NCBI RefSeq assembly: GCF_002155145.1
Contig: NZ_CP021323.1
Coordinates: forward strand, 1,612,001 to 1,676,000
Length of the DNA stretch: 64,000 nucleotides
Direction: 5' to 3'
Origin: Kushneria konosiri
Lineage (GTDB): Bacteria > Pseudomonadota > Gammaproteobacteria > Pseudomonadales > Halomonadaceae
The notes beneath the pieces are model-generated. The model saw only the letters and a list, made by a program, of their open reading frames with translations, did not search any database and was not told the DNA's origin. This document shows positions 43,125 to 51,842 of this stretch, one piece after another (the stretch's first letter is position 1; each line of letters begins with the position of its first letter). The position numbers and the translations under genes are program-made.

Positions 43125-44378
43125 ATGTCGCTTGAGTCCTTCAATCCCCCGACACGCCTTTTGATGGGTCCCGGGCCGATCAACGCCGATCCGCGCGTGC
43201 TGCGTGCCATGTCTGCGCCGTTGATCGGCCAGTATGACCCGGCGATGACCGCCTGCATGAACGAGACCCAGGCGCTCTATCGTGATGTCTTTCGTACCCA
43301 AAATGAGGCCACCCTGCTGGTCGATGGCACCTCGCGCGCCGGTATCGAGGCCGTGCTGGTCTCGTTGATCGAGCCGGGAGACCGTGTACTGGTGCCGGTC
43401 TTTGGCCGTTTTGGTCATCTGCTGCGCGAGATTGCCGAGCGCGCCGGTGCCGAGGTGCACATCATCGAAGTCGAGTGGGGCGAGGTCTTCACCCCCGAGC
43501 AGGTCGAGGCCGCCATTCGTGACGTGCGACCGAAGGTGCTGGCCATGGTGCAGGGTGATACCTCCACCACCATGTGCCAGCCGCTGGAAGAGATCGGCAG
43601 TATCTGCCGCGCCCATGACGTGCTCTTTTATACCGACGCCACCGCCTCGCTTGCCGGCAACGTGCTGGAGACCGACGCCTGGCAGCTTGATGCGGTCACG
43701 GCCGGTCTGCAGAAGTGTCTGGCAGGCCCTTCCGGCAGTGCGCCGACCACGCTGTCGCCGCGGGCGGTCGAGTGTATCCGCGGGCGCGCTCACATCGAGG
43801 CCGGGCTGGTAGGGGATGGGCATGATGCCGGTCGCGGCGTGCGCATCCGCTCGAACTACTTCGATCTGTCGATGATTCTCGACTACTGGGGAGAATCGCG
43901 ACTCAATCACCACACCGAAGCCACCAGCATGCTGTACGGCGCCCGTGAATGTGCCCGTTTACTGGTCAATGAGGGGATGGATCAGGCGATTGCCCGACAT
44001 GCCCTGCATGGCAGTGCGATGACAGCGGGCCTGTCGGCGATGGGGCTTGAGCTCTTTGGCGATCAGCGTCACCGCATGAACAACGTGGTCGGCATCTACA
44101 TTCCTGACGGCGTCGAGGGTGAAGTGCTGCGCCGCACCCTGCTGGAAGACTACGCCATCGAGATCGGTACCTCCTTTGGGCCGCTGCACGGGCGTATCTG
44201 GCGCATTGGTACCATGGGCTACAACGCTCGCCGTGATACCGTCATGACCACTCTGGCGGCACTCGAGGAGGTGCTGCGTCGAGCCGGCGTCAGCATCACG
44301 GCCGGCAGTGGCGCAGGTGCTGCGCGCGAATATTATCAACAAACCCCACAGCAGACGCCGGAGCGTGCTCATGTATAA
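43125..44378 (+). CDS. pucG: PLP-dependent (S)-ureidoglycine / alanine:glyoxylate aminotransferase
   Basis: The enzyme probably transfers the amino group from ureidoglycine to glyoxylate, giving oxalurate and glycine, in purine breakdown. The 417-residue protein is a fold-type-I class V aminotransferase. It starts SLESFNPPTRLLMGPGPINA, has the substrate-contact MVQGDTSTTM, the cofactor Asp in FYTDATASLAG, and the PLP Lys in GLQKCLAGPSGSAP. Close relatives are PucG and Klebsiella HpxJ, and alanine-glyoxylate aminotransferases share the pattern. The neighbours (allantoate amidohydrolase directly after it, with 8 bp overlap; PuuE; HpxA) favour the ureidoglycine role. GAGG precedes the ATG at 43125. 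Confidence 0.88.
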   Translation: MSLESFNPPTRLLMGPGPINADPRVLRAMSAPLIGQYDPAMTACMNETQALYRDVFRTQNEATLLVDGTSRAGIEAVLVSLIEPGDRVLVPVFGRFGHLLREIAERAGAEVHIIEVEWGEVFTPEQVEAAIRDVRPKVLAMVQGDTSTTMCQPLEEIGSICRAHDVLFYTDATASLAGNVLETDAWQLDAVTAGLQKCLAGPSGSAPTTLSPRAVECIRGRAHIEAGLVGDGHDAGRGVRIRSNYFDLSMILDYWGESRLNHHTEATSMLYGARECARLLVNEGMDQAIARHALHGSAMTAGLSAMGLELFGDQRHRMNNVVGIYIPDGVEGEVLRRTLLEDYAIEIGTSFGPLHGRIWRIGTMGYNARRDTVMTTLAALEEVLRRAGVSITAGSGAGAAREYYQQTPQQTPERAHV

Positions 44379-45600
44379 CGGTGACGCCATCGTTGCTGCC
44401 TGCGATCAGCTGGCGGCCATTTCCGCCGATGCCGGTCAGCTGACGCGCTGCTACCTGACGCCGGAACATGCCCGCGCCAACGCGCAACTGGCACAGTGGA
44501 TGCAGGATGCCGGCATGCAGATCTGGCAGGACGCCGCCGGTAATCAGTGGGGGCGACTGGAAGGCAGTGACCCGTCACTGCCGGCGCTGGTGCTGGGCTC
44601 GCACAGTGACAGCGTCATCAACGCCGGGCGCTTTGACGGCCCGCTGGGCGTTCTGCTGGCGATTGGCGTGGTGGCACGCCTGAACGGCGCCGCTCAGCGC
44701 CCGGCCCGCTCGATCGAGGTCGTGGCCTTTGCCGATGAAGAGGGCACGCGCTTTGGCACTGCACTTCTGGGCAGTCGCGCCGTGGCCGGTACCTGGGACC
44801 CGGCCTGGTGGGACATCGTCGGGCGCGATGGCGTGACCCTGCGTCAGGCGTTTGTGGATTTCGGGCTTGACCCCGACCGCGTCCATGAGGCCGCCCGTGC
44901 TCCCGAACATATTGCCGGCTACCTGGAAGCGCACATCGAGCAGGGGCCGGTGCTGGAAGCCGAGCGGCGATCGCTGGGCGTTGTCACGGCGATCGCCGGT
45001 GCCCGCCGCTTTGTCATCACGATCGGTGGTGAGGCCGGCCATGCCGGGACCACGCCGCTGGCGCTGCGTCGCGACGCGCTGTCGGGGGCCGCCGAGGCGA
45101 TCGTGGCCATTGAAACCCTGGCGCGTGCTGCCGGTATCGTGGCCACGGTCGGCTCGCTGGAAACCTTTCCCGGTGCAGTCAACGTGATTCCCGGCGAGGT
45201 GCGCATGACGCTCGACATCCGCGCCGAGCGTGATGAGGATCGTGACCGTACCCTCAATGGCATTCGCGAGACCTGTGATCGCATCGGTGAGACCCGTGGG
45301 CTTGCCTGGTACTGGCAGGAGACCCATACAGCGCCGGCGGTCGCCTGTGCACCGCGCCTGGTCGAGACGCTGACGCAGGCCATCGAGGCCGCCACTGGCC
45401 CCGACGCCGGGCCCGTCCTGAGACTGGCCAGCGGTGCCGGCCATGACGGCATGGCCATGGCCGCGATCTGTGAGATCGGCATGCTGTTCGTGCGGTGTGA
45501 GCGGGGGATCAGCCATCATCCGGACGAGTCGGTACAGGCCCGCGACGTGGATGACGCGCTCAATGCCATGAGTCGCGCTGTCTCGACGCTGGTGGACTGA
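44371..45600 (+). CDS. hpxK: Allantoate amidohydrolase (M20/M40, hydantoinase-carbamoylase family)
   Basis: This metallo-amidohydrolase hydrolyses allantoate to ureidoglycine, carbon dioxide and ammonia. The 409-residue protein has metal-ligand motifs of the M20 carbamoylase family: GSHSDSVINAGRFDGPLGV, VVAFADEEGTRFG, HIEQGPVLE, and the His in SGAGHDGMAMA. N-carbamoyl-amino-acid amidohydrolases have the same motifs; the tight coupling with the aminotransferase (8 bp overlap) favours allantoate. GGAG precedes the ATG at 44371. The cytoplasmic product is the substrate of the preceding gene, so the gene order follows pathway logic. The symbol follows Klebsiella usage. Confidence 0.85.
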   Translation: MYNGDAIVAACDQLAAISADAGQLTRCYLTPEHARANAQLAQWMQDAGMQIWQDAAGNQWGRLEGSDPSLPALVLGSHSDSVINAGRFDGPLGVLLAIGVVARLNGAAQRPARSIEVVAFADEEGTRFGTALLGSRAVAGTWDPAWWDIVGRDGVTLRQAFVDFGLDPDRVHEAARAPEHIAGYLEAHIEQGPVLEAERRSLGVVTAIAGARRFVITIGGEAGHAGTTPLALRRDALSGAAEAIVAIETLARAAGIVATVGSLETFPGAVNVIPGEVRMTLDIRAERDEDRDRTLNGIRETCDRIGETRGLAWYWQETHTAPAVACAPRLVETLTQAIEAATGPDAGPVLRLASGAGHDGMAMAAICEIGMLFVRCERGISHHPDESVQARDVDDALNAMSRAVSTLVD

Positions 45601-45689
45601 TATCGTCCGCGCATGATCCGGGCGGCGTACTGCCCGGGTCGTGACGCCGCATTATCTTTTCTGAAACACCCTGCATCTTCGGGAATACC

Positions 45690-46529
45690 ATGGATCAGCA
45701 TCTGGGGCAGCGGCTGCGGCAGCAGTTTGATCAGCTCACGCCCAATGAGCAGAAGGTGGCGGGGTTTATCCTCGATCACTTCGATGACATCGCCGTTTAC
45801 AGTGGTGCCGAACTGGCAAGACTCTCGGGTGTTTCCAAGGCCACGGTCAGTCGGCTCTTTCGTCGCCTGGGCTTTGCCAGCTTCAGCGAGGTGCGACAGC
45901 ACGTCCGCGAACTGCGCTATCACGGCGTACCGCTGGTCACCGACTCAAAAGCGCTGGGCAGTGGGCTTGAGCGCTTTCATCGGCACTTCGAACGTGAGCG
46001 CGACAATCTCCATCAGATGCTGGCCGCCATCGACGCCGACACCTTCGATGCCCTGATCGAGGCGCTGGACCGCGCCCCTGAGGTGCTCATCATTGGCTAT
46101 CGCAACGGCTACCCGCCGGCTTTGCATCTGCGCCAGCAGCTGATGCAGGTAAGGCCCGGTGTCCGGCTGGCACCGCTGCCCGGTCAGTCGCTGGGTGAGG
46201 AGCTGACCGGCGTGTCGCAAGGAACACTGGTCATTGTCATGGGATTTCGCCGCCGGGCTCACGGGTTTTCGAAGCTCATCGAGCAGCTTGAAAAGGGCGG
46301 GCTTGAGACGCTGCTGATTGGCGACCCGACCCTGGCAGCGACCGGCACGTCACCGACCTGGCAGCTGGAATGCCCGCTGGACAGCGTCTCTGCCTTTGAC
46401 AGCTACACCTCGGTCATGAGCCTGATCAACCTGCTGGCCAACGCGCTGCTGCACAAGCGGCTGGGCGAAGGGCGTGCCCGCATCGACGCGATCAGCGACG
46501 TTTACGCCGGGCTGGATGAACTGGCCTGA
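45690..46529 (+). CDS. RpiR-family regulator
   Basis: The 279-residue regulator has the RpiR helix-turn-helix (LTPNEQKVAGFILDHFDD, then GVSKATVSRLFRRLGF) in residues 16-62 and a SIS domain for a phosphosugar-like or other anionic ligand (about 120-250, with the GYRNGYPPALHLRQQL motif). It is in line with the aminotransferase and allantoate genes after an 89-bp gap, and probably regulates them. Klebsiella hpx clusters also contain an RpiR regulator (HpxU), which supports the comparison. A strong terminator follows, ending this unit. Confidence 0.88.
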   Translation: MDQHLGQRLRQQFDQLTPNEQKVAGFILDHFDDIAVYSGAELARLSGVSKATVSRLFRRLGFASFSEVRQHVRELRYHGVPLVTDSKALGSGLERFHRHFERERDNLHQMLAAIDADTFDALIEALDRAPEVLIIGYRNGYPPALHLRQQLMQVRPGVRLAPLPGQSLGEELTGVSQGTLVIVMGFRRRAHGFSKLIEQLEKGGLETLLIGDPTLAATGTSPTWQLECPLDSVSAFDSYTSVMSLINLLANALLHKRLGEGRARIDAISDVYAGLDELA

Positions 46530-46550
46530 CAGCCCGAAAGTCTTCATCAC

Positions 46551-46577
46551 AAGGCGGCCTGCGGGCCGCCTTTTTTT
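46551..46577 (+). terminator. Rho-independent terminator after the RpiR gene
   Basis: AGGCGGCC (46552-46559), loop TGCG, GGCCGCCT (46564-46571), then a run of seven T. It closes the pucG-hpxK-rpiR unit. Confidence 0.92.
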
Positions 46578-46776
46578 GCGTCCAGCGAGGGCATGACGCG
46601 ATCGACATGCACCGCAGGTGTGCATATGAGGCGCGAACCACGACCCTGGCGCTGCGGCGTTGAGCGGCCCGATCCGGCGGCCGGGCAGGGCGCTGAGCAG
46701 CGTGCCCCGGGCTGGCACGAAGGTTGCAATACCTCTCATGGAACCCCAATAGCGCCGGCCGGGCGAAGGAGTGCAC

Positions 46777-47961
46777 ATGAGTGATGTCATCGAGCGTGTG
46801 GATCGCAGTGTCTGGGTCAAGGGACGCCCCGAGCAAACTGCCATGGGCATGGAGGACGGTCCGTTGGCCGGCCAGCGTCTGGCCGTGAAGGATCTTTTTG
46901 ATATCGAAGGTGAGATCACCGGGGCAGGCAATCCCGACTGGGCGGCCGCCCAGCGACCGGCGTCTCGTACGGCACCCGGCGTACAGGCACTGCTGGAGGC
47001 CGGGGCAGCCCTTGTCGGCAAGACCCAGACCGATGAGTTCGCCTACAGCCTCAACGGTGCCAATGTGCACTACGGGACACCGATCAATCCAGCCGCCCCC
47101 GACCGTCTGCCGGGGGGCTCAAGCTCCGGCTCGGCCATTGCCGTCGCTCGCGGTGAGGCCGAGATTGGCCTGGGGACCGACACCGGTGGCTCGATTCGTA
47201 TTCCGGCCAGCTATAACGGACTCTGGGGGCTTCGCCCCTCCCATGGCGCCATCAGCTGTGAGGGGTTGCTCCCGCTGGCGCCCTGCTTCGATACGGTGGG
47301 CTGGCTGTGTCGAGACCACAGCACGCTTTCAGGTGTGGCCGATGTGCTTCTGCCCGAGGCTCGAACGGCCGCCCCTGGTGGGGTCATGACGCTGCTGGTG
47401 CCTGAAGCGCTGGCCAGCGAGGCAGGGCGCTTTCACAAGGCGCTGGGCGCCCGTCAGGATCTACTGGTTCAGGCGCTGTCGGATCAGTGGCTTACCCATC
47501 TGGGACGTACCTTCCGGGTGCTTCAGGGCCGCGATATCTGGCGGGCGCACGGCGAGTGGCTCACCCGGGAGCAGCCGCGCCTGGCGCCTGATATCGAGGC
47601 GCGCTTTCAATGGTGCGCAACGTTGACCGAGCGGGATGAGCAGGCGGCACTCAGGGCCCGTACCGAGATTATCGAGGCGCTTCGCACCTTCAGCGATGAC
47701 GGTGCGCAGCTTCTGGCCCTGCCGACGGCACCGGGGGCCTCGCCGCTATTGAGTCTGACCGGCCGCCCGCTCGAGGCCTATCGGGAGCGACTGATGGGCA
47801 TGACCGCGCTGGCCGGGCTGTGGGGGGCACCGCAGCTTTCCATGCCGCTTTTGAAGGATGAGCGGGAAGGCGGTGGCCGGGCGCCCTGGGGGCTGTCGCT
47901 GCTGGGCGCGCCCGGTCAGGATCGTCATCTGGTAACACGTGCCCGGACGTATCGTGCATAG
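46777..47961 (+). CDS. Amidase (amidase-signature family)
   Basis: The 394-residue hydrolase has the Ser-cisSer-Lys triad of the amidase-signature family: Lys38 in RLAVKDLFD, the cis-Ser in GGSSSGSA (residues 113-120), and Ser139 in TDTGGSIRIPAS. It is shorter than most such amidases (450-500 residues), near the size of plant AMI1-like or oxalurate/urea-related enzymes. AAGGAG stands 5 bp before the ATG at 46777. Between pucG-hpxK and the permeases of the allantoin island it may handle oxalurate or another amide from ureidoglycine; Klebsiella clusters contain an amidase too. The exact substrate is not visible. Confidence 0.85.
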   Translation: MSDVIERVDRSVWVKGRPEQTAMGMEDGPLAGQRLAVKDLFDIEGEITGAGNPDWAAAQRPASRTAPGVQALLEAGAALVGKTQTDEFAYSLNGANVHYGTPINPAAPDRLPGGSSSGSAIAVARGEAEIGLGTDTGGSIRIPASYNGLWGLRPSHGAISCEGLLPLAPCFDTVGWLCRDHSTLSGVADVLLPEARTAAPGGVMTLLVPEALASEAGRFHKALGARQDLLVQALSDQWLTHLGRTFRVLQGRDIWRAHGEWLTREQPRLAPDIEARFQWCATLTERDEQAALRARTEIIEALRTFSDDGAQLLALPTAPGASPLLSLTGRPLEAYRERLMGMTALAGLWGAPQLSMPLLKDEREGGGRAPWGLSLLGAPGQDRHLVTRARTYRA

Positions 47962-48047
47962 GCATGATTTCGTCAGGCCGTTATGATGCCCTCCTGCCCG
48001 GGCGCCATAAAAATCCCGCCATGGGAACATGATGACCAGGAGCGCCC

Positions 48048-48950
48048 ATGGCTGCCATTCTCGCGATTTTGCCCATCTTCACGCTCATCGTACTCGGCTA
48101 TGTACTGGGCTGGCGGCAATGGCTGACGCCTGCCAGTGCCGGTGGTCTTTCCTGGGCCACCTTCAAGCTCTTTCTGCCCTGCCTACTGTTAACCGGCATC
48201 GCTCGCGCCCCGCTGGGAGATGCGCTTTCACCACTGTTGCTGCTGGTCTATTTCATTCCGGCGCTGCTGCTGTTTGCCGTGTTCAGCGTCGTGATGCACC
48301 GTCATACCGGGCAGACATCTGCCGTCGGACTGGCGGCGAGCTATTCCAACAATGTCCTGATCGGCATTCCGCTGATGACGGCGCTGTTTGGTCATGACGG
48401 TCTGGTCTATCTCTTTGCCCTGCTGGCCGTGCACAGTCTGATCCTCTTTTCGACCCAGTCACTGTATGCCGCGCTCGGCCAGGGCGCGGGACAACGGCTG
48501 GATGTTCTGAATCTTCTGAAAACGCTGGCCAATCCGATCGTGATAGGGCTGCTGCTGGGGCTGGTGATCAATCTGTCCGGTCTCGGCCTGCCGAAGCCGC
48601 TATGGCAGGTGCTGGACTGGCTGGCGCGGGCAGGCCTGCCGTGCGCACTGATCGTGGTCGGTGTAGGGCTGACCCGCTATCAGCTACGCACCTCGCCAAC
48701 CATCTGGGCCATCTGCATCGGCAAGCTGGCGGTCTTTCCCGTGCTGGTCCTGACCCTGGGCAGTGTCATGCCGGGGCTATCACCGCTGGCCCTGCAGGTG
48801 CTGGTGCTGGCCGCCGCCGGGCCGATCGGCGTCAACGTGTTGGCCTTTGCCCGGCCCGGCGAGGAGCAGCATACCGTTGGCGCAAGCATCTTTCTCTCGA
48901 CCCTTCTGGCCGCCGCGACACTACCGCTGTGGATGCTGCTGATGGGATAG
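48048..48950 (+). CDS. AEC-family permease
   Basis: This 300-residue membrane protein of the auxin-efflux-carrier family has about ten helices. It has LGYVLGWRQWL at the start, FKLFLPCLLLTGI in helix 2, SNNVLIGIPLMTALFG in helix 4, and a second half with an NxxP-type repeat. The bacterial AEC relatives carry malate, malonate or other small acids. It stands 86 bp after the amidase gene on the same strand and ends convergent with puuE. It may export an acid product (for example oxamate or glyoxylate-derived acids) or import a substrate; direction cannot be told. Confidence 0.88.
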   Translation: MAAILAILPIFTLIVLGYVLGWRQWLTPASAGGLSWATFKLFLPCLLLTGIARAPLGDALSPLLLLVYFIPALLLFAVFSVVMHRHTGQTSAVGLAASYSNNVLIGIPLMTALFGHDGLVYLFALLAVHSLILFSTQSLYAALGQGAGQRLDVLNLLKTLANPIVIGLLLGLVINLSGLGLPKPLWQVLDWLARAGLPCALIVVGVGLTRYQLRTSPTIWAICIGKLAVFPVLVLTLGSVMPGLSPLALQVLVLAAAGPIGVNVLAFARPGEEQHTVGASIFLSTLLAAATLPLWMLLMG

Positions 48951-48994
48951 CCCGCCGCGCAGGGCGACAGGCCAGAGAAGAGAGGCAGCAGGCC

Positions 48995-49936
48995 TCAGCG
49001 CCCGGTCGGGGCGTGATGCTCGTGCCAGTGGCGGGCAATATCCACGCGGCGGGTGACCCACACCCGGTCGTGGGCCTCGATGTGATCGAGAAAGCGCTGC
49101 AGTGCCCGGAAGCGGCCGGGCCGGCCAATCAGGCGGCAGTGCAGGCCGATCGAGAGCATCTTCGGCGCCTCGGCCCCCTCCTCATAGAGCACGTCAAAGG
49201 CGTCCTTCAGGTAATTGAAGAACGGATCGCCATAGTTGAACCCGCCCGGAGAGGCGAAGCGCATGTCGTTGGTGTCGAGCGTATAGGGCACCACCAGATG
49301 ATCGCGCGTCTCACCTTCAGCGTTGTCGACCTTTGTCCAGAAGGGCAGGTCGTCGCCGTAGTAGTCGGAGTCGTAGAGAAAGTGCTCGTGCTCGCCCACC
49401 AGTGTGCGGGTATTGGGGCTGTCGCGACCGGTGTACCAGCCCAGCGGCAGCTCGCCGGTCAGTTCACGATGCAGCTCAAGCGCCTGCGCCATCATGGTGC
49501 GCTCGCGCTCAATGCTCATGTCCTGATAGTGAATCCAGCGCAGGGCGTGGCAGGCGATCTCGTGGCCGGCGTCCTGAAACGCGCTCACCACCTCCGGGTA
49601 GCGCGCCATGGCCATGCCCACGCCGAACACTGTCAGCGGCAGGTTGCGGCGTTCGAATTCACGAAGAATGCGCCAGACGCCGGCCCGCGAGCCGTATTCA
49701 TAGAGTGATTCCAGACTCATGTGGCGGTCGGGATAGGGTGCGGCGCCAATAATGTCGGAGAGAAACGTCTCGCTGTGGGCGTCGCCGTGCAGCACGTTGT
49801 TCTCGCCGCCTTCCTCGTAGTTGAGCACGAACTGCACCGCGACCCGGGCGCCGCCCGGCCATTTCGGGTCCGGCGGGGTGGCGCCGTACCCGCGCAGATC
49901 ACGGGGGTAATTCTCGAGGTGAAGATCGTGACTCAT
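48995..49936 (-). CDS. puuE: Allantoinase PuuE (polysaccharide-deacetylase fold)
   Basis: This cofactor-independent allantoinase of the NodB/polysaccharide-deacetylase fold opens the hydantoin ring of allantoin to give allantoate. The 313-residue protein shows PuuE-specific sequence: DLRGYGATPPDPKWPGG, FVLNYEEGGENNVLHGD, the His-rich AGHEIACHALRWIHYQD, and PLGWYTGRDSPNTRTL. It overlaps the racemase gene by 4 bp and is the last gene of a three-gene unit (GntR, racemase, puuE). This enzyme anchors the purine-catabolism assignment for the whole island. Confidence 0.93.
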   Translation of the reverse strand: MSHDLHLENYPRDLRGYGATPPDPKWPGGARVAVQFVLNYEEGGENNVLHGDAHSETFLSDIIGAAPYPDRHMSLESLYEYGSRAGVWRILREFERRNLPLTVFGVGMAMARYPEVVSAFQDAGHEIACHALRWIHYQDMSIERERTMMAQALELHRELTGELPLGWYTGRDSPNTRTLVGEHEHFLYDSDYYGDDLPFWTKVDNAEGETRDHLVVPYTLDTNDMRFASPGGFNYGDPFFNYLKDAFDVLYEEGAEAPKMLSIGLHCRLIGRPGRFRALQRFLDHIEAHDRVWVTRRVDIARHWHEHHAPTGR

Positions 49937-50688
49937 GAGTGGCTCCAGCTCAGGTGTTCGAAGGCGCCGCGAATGGGCTTGGCGATGGGGGCGGCGCGGT
50001 CGTTGTGCTTGGACACCGGGTAGCCGGTGGCGCTGACGGCTTCCAGCAGGGCAACGCCTGCGGTGACGCCATCGATGACCGGTACGCCGAGCGCCTCACC
50101 CAGGCGTTCGGCCAGCTCGCTCATGCCGGCGCAGCCGAGCAGGATGGCGTCGCTGTCATCGGCCTGGAGCGCGTCGCGGCAGGCGGCCAGAAGCGTTTCA
50201 TGGACGCTGTCATCGTCGGACTCGAACGCCGCCACCGGCAGTTCGCAGGCGTGCAGGCCGGCGCACTGCTCGCGCTTGCCGTACTCGTGCAAGAGCCGCT
50301 CGGCGATCGGCAGGGTGCGCCCCAGCGTGGTCACCACCGAAAAGCGGCGCGCGACCATGGTGGCCATCTGCATGCCGGCCTCGGCCACACCCATCACGGG
50401 GACAGAGGCCACCTCACGGGCGGCCGCCAGGCCCGGATCGCCGAAGCAGGCGATCAGGTAGCCGTCTACGCGCGTATCGCCTTTCTCGGTCTCGATGATG
50501 CGCTCCAGAAGGCCCGGTACGGCGATGGCCTCATCGAAGTGGCCTTCAAGGCTGGCCGGCCCGTGACGCGAGGTCAGCATGAGGATCTCGCCGCGGGCAA
50601 CGCGACGGGCGCTGGTGGCAATCCCTTCGCTCATGGCGGTGCTGGTGTTGGGATTGATGACACAGATGGTCGGGGTATGAGAGGTCAT
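49933..50688 (-). CDS. hpxA: Asp/Glu/hydantoin racemase family (allantoin racemase-like)
   Basis: The 251-residue protein belongs to the two-cysteine racemase family: CVINPNTSTAMSEG at the N-terminus, the first catalytic Cys in LIACFGDPGL, and the second in ILLGCAGMSELAE. In Klebsiella HpxA the same arrangement interconverts allantoin enantiomers, and the gene sits with puuE as here. The 4-bp overlaps with both puuE and the GntR gene show one tightly coupled operon. Other hydantoin racemases would look the same; the neighbouring PuuE favours allantoin. Confidence 0.87.
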   Translation of the reverse strand: MTSHTPTICVINPNTSTAMSEGIATSARRVARGEILMLTSRHGPASLEGHFDEAIAVPGLLERIIETEKGDTRVDGYLIACFGDPGLAAAREVASVPVMGVAEAGMQMATMVARRFSVVTTLGRTLPIAERLLHEYGKREQCAGLHACELPVAAFESDDDSVHETLLAACRDALQADDSDAILLGCAGMSELAERLGEALGVPVIDGVTAGVALLEAVSATGYPVSKHNDRAAPIAKPIRGAFEHLSWSHS

Positions 50689-51407
50689 GACGCACTTTGC
50701 TCGCGGTGGTGGCCGAAAAGGTGTTCGAAATCGGGCAGTGCTTCGCCGCTGGCGGTGAAATCAAGGCTCGCCTCGATCCGTGTCAGATGATCGTTCATCC
50801 AGCGCTGTACCGGGGCCAGCTCACCGGCGCGGAGCAAATCGATCAGCTCGATGTGCTCGCAGGGGCAGCCGGCTCCGGCCCGCCCATAAACGGCGATGAT
50901 CAGGGAGGTTCGCGAAATCAGCTGTGATAGCGCCTCGGACAGCGAAGGGCTGTCGGCCATGGCCATCAGGCGGCTGTGAAACTCGGCCGAGAGTCGAATG
51001 GCGTGCTCGCGCCTGGCACGGGTTTCGCGCTGATGAATGGCCTCGAGCGCCTTGAGATCTGCCGGGGTGAGGCGTGGAAGCACCTCGGCCAGCAGGGCAT
51101 TTTCCAGAAGCCGTCGAGCCCGAAAGACATCGCGGGCTTCACTGGGCGTGGGGCTGGTGACCTGGGCGCCGCGGTTCGGGCGCAGCGTTACCAGTTGCTC
51201 GAGTGCCAGGCGTTGCAACACCCGGCGTATGGTGGTGCGGCTGACGCCAAAGGCATGAGAAAGCGCGTCCTCGGGCAACCGGGCACCGGGGGAGAGTCGA
51301 TGCTCCACGATGGCCTCCCACAATGCCTGATAGATCGCCTCATCACTGCGAGCGCCTCGGTCACTGACCTGGCCGGCGAGCAAATGAAACTGACGAGTAT
51401 CGTTCAT
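50685..51407 (-). CDS. GntR-family regulator (FCD), allantoin island
   Basis: The 240-residue regulator has the winged helix (EAIYQALWEAIVEHRL, PEDALSHAFGVSRTTIRRVL, LVTLRPNRGAQV) and an FCD effector domain with His residues (FHSRLMAMAD, MNDHLTRIEASL). The chosen ATG at 51407 is preceded by CAGGAGA. It is the first gene of a unit with hpxA and puuE and divergent from an NCS1 permease, so it probably controls both; Klebsiella HpxS is a comparable GntR gene beside hpxA. Two matching palindromes lie in the gap upstream. Confidence 0.9.
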   Translation of the reverse strand: MNDTRQFHLLAGQVSDRGARSDEAIYQALWEAIVEHRLSPGARLPEDALSHAFGVSRTTIRRVLQRLALEQLVTLRPNRGAQVTSPTPSEARDVFRARRLLENALLAEVLPRLTPADLKALEAIHQRETRARREHAIRLSAEFHSRLMAMADSPSLSEALSQLISRTSLIIAVYGRAGAGCPCEHIELIDLLRAGELAPVQRWMNDHLTRIEASLDFTASGEALPDFEHLFGHHREQSAS

Positions 51408-51450
51408 GGGTCTCCTGTCATGCCTTACGATCGATTGCCTGCTTCGAAGA

Positions 51451-51460
51451 TTGTATACAA
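51451..51460. promoter_or_regulatory. Candidate GntR operator 1 (perfect palindrome)
   Basis: TTGTATACAA is a perfect 10-bp palindrome matching the FCD-GntR pattern TNGT-NN-ACNA. It lies 44 bp upstream of the GntR start codon (51407), where autoregulation would act. Confidence 0.7.
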
Positions 51461-51752
51461 GCATGATTCATGCCGCAGCGCTAAAAAGCCCTGAACCCGC
51501 TGACGCGCACCCCGATCTGCCTACGGTCATGAATCATCCATGTAGACGAAAAAGCGCTTTTTTGGTGCAAAAAGGCAGTTCCTGGCACTTCTTTGGTGCG
51601 CGACAGGGCCGCCATGGCAAAGGGTTTCGGTGTGGCAGGCCATGATTGAGCGAGGTCATCAGGGCGGGGGTTGTTAAAAACCGACGCCATGACAGTCTCC
51701 TGCGACGCGCAAAGAGGTTTTTAATGACTTTGCCGTCAATGTGGCACAAAGA

Positions 51753-51762
51753 TTGTATACAG
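51753..51762. promoter_or_regulatory. Candidate GntR operator 2
   Basis: TTGTATACAG differs from operator 1 by a single base and shares the preceding A. It lies about 80 bp upstream of the permease start (51843). Two copies of a rare 10-mer in one divergent gap, one near each gene, indicate coordinated repression of both directions. Confidence 0.65.
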
Positions 51763-51842
51763 TCATTGTGACAAGCGATATCAGCCATCCGACTATCGCA
51801 GGGCTGCCGGCGGCAGCGAAACGATCCTTCATGGAGTCGCTC

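Larger units (their letters stand above)
51408..51842. other. Intergenic divergent control region (GntR gene / NCS1 permease)
   Basis: This 435-bp gap has no convincing gene on either strand. It holds the two GntR-type palindromes listed separately. Its length leaves room for two promoters and the unusual distance (about 300 bp) between the operators, which could allow looping. Confidence 0.7.
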
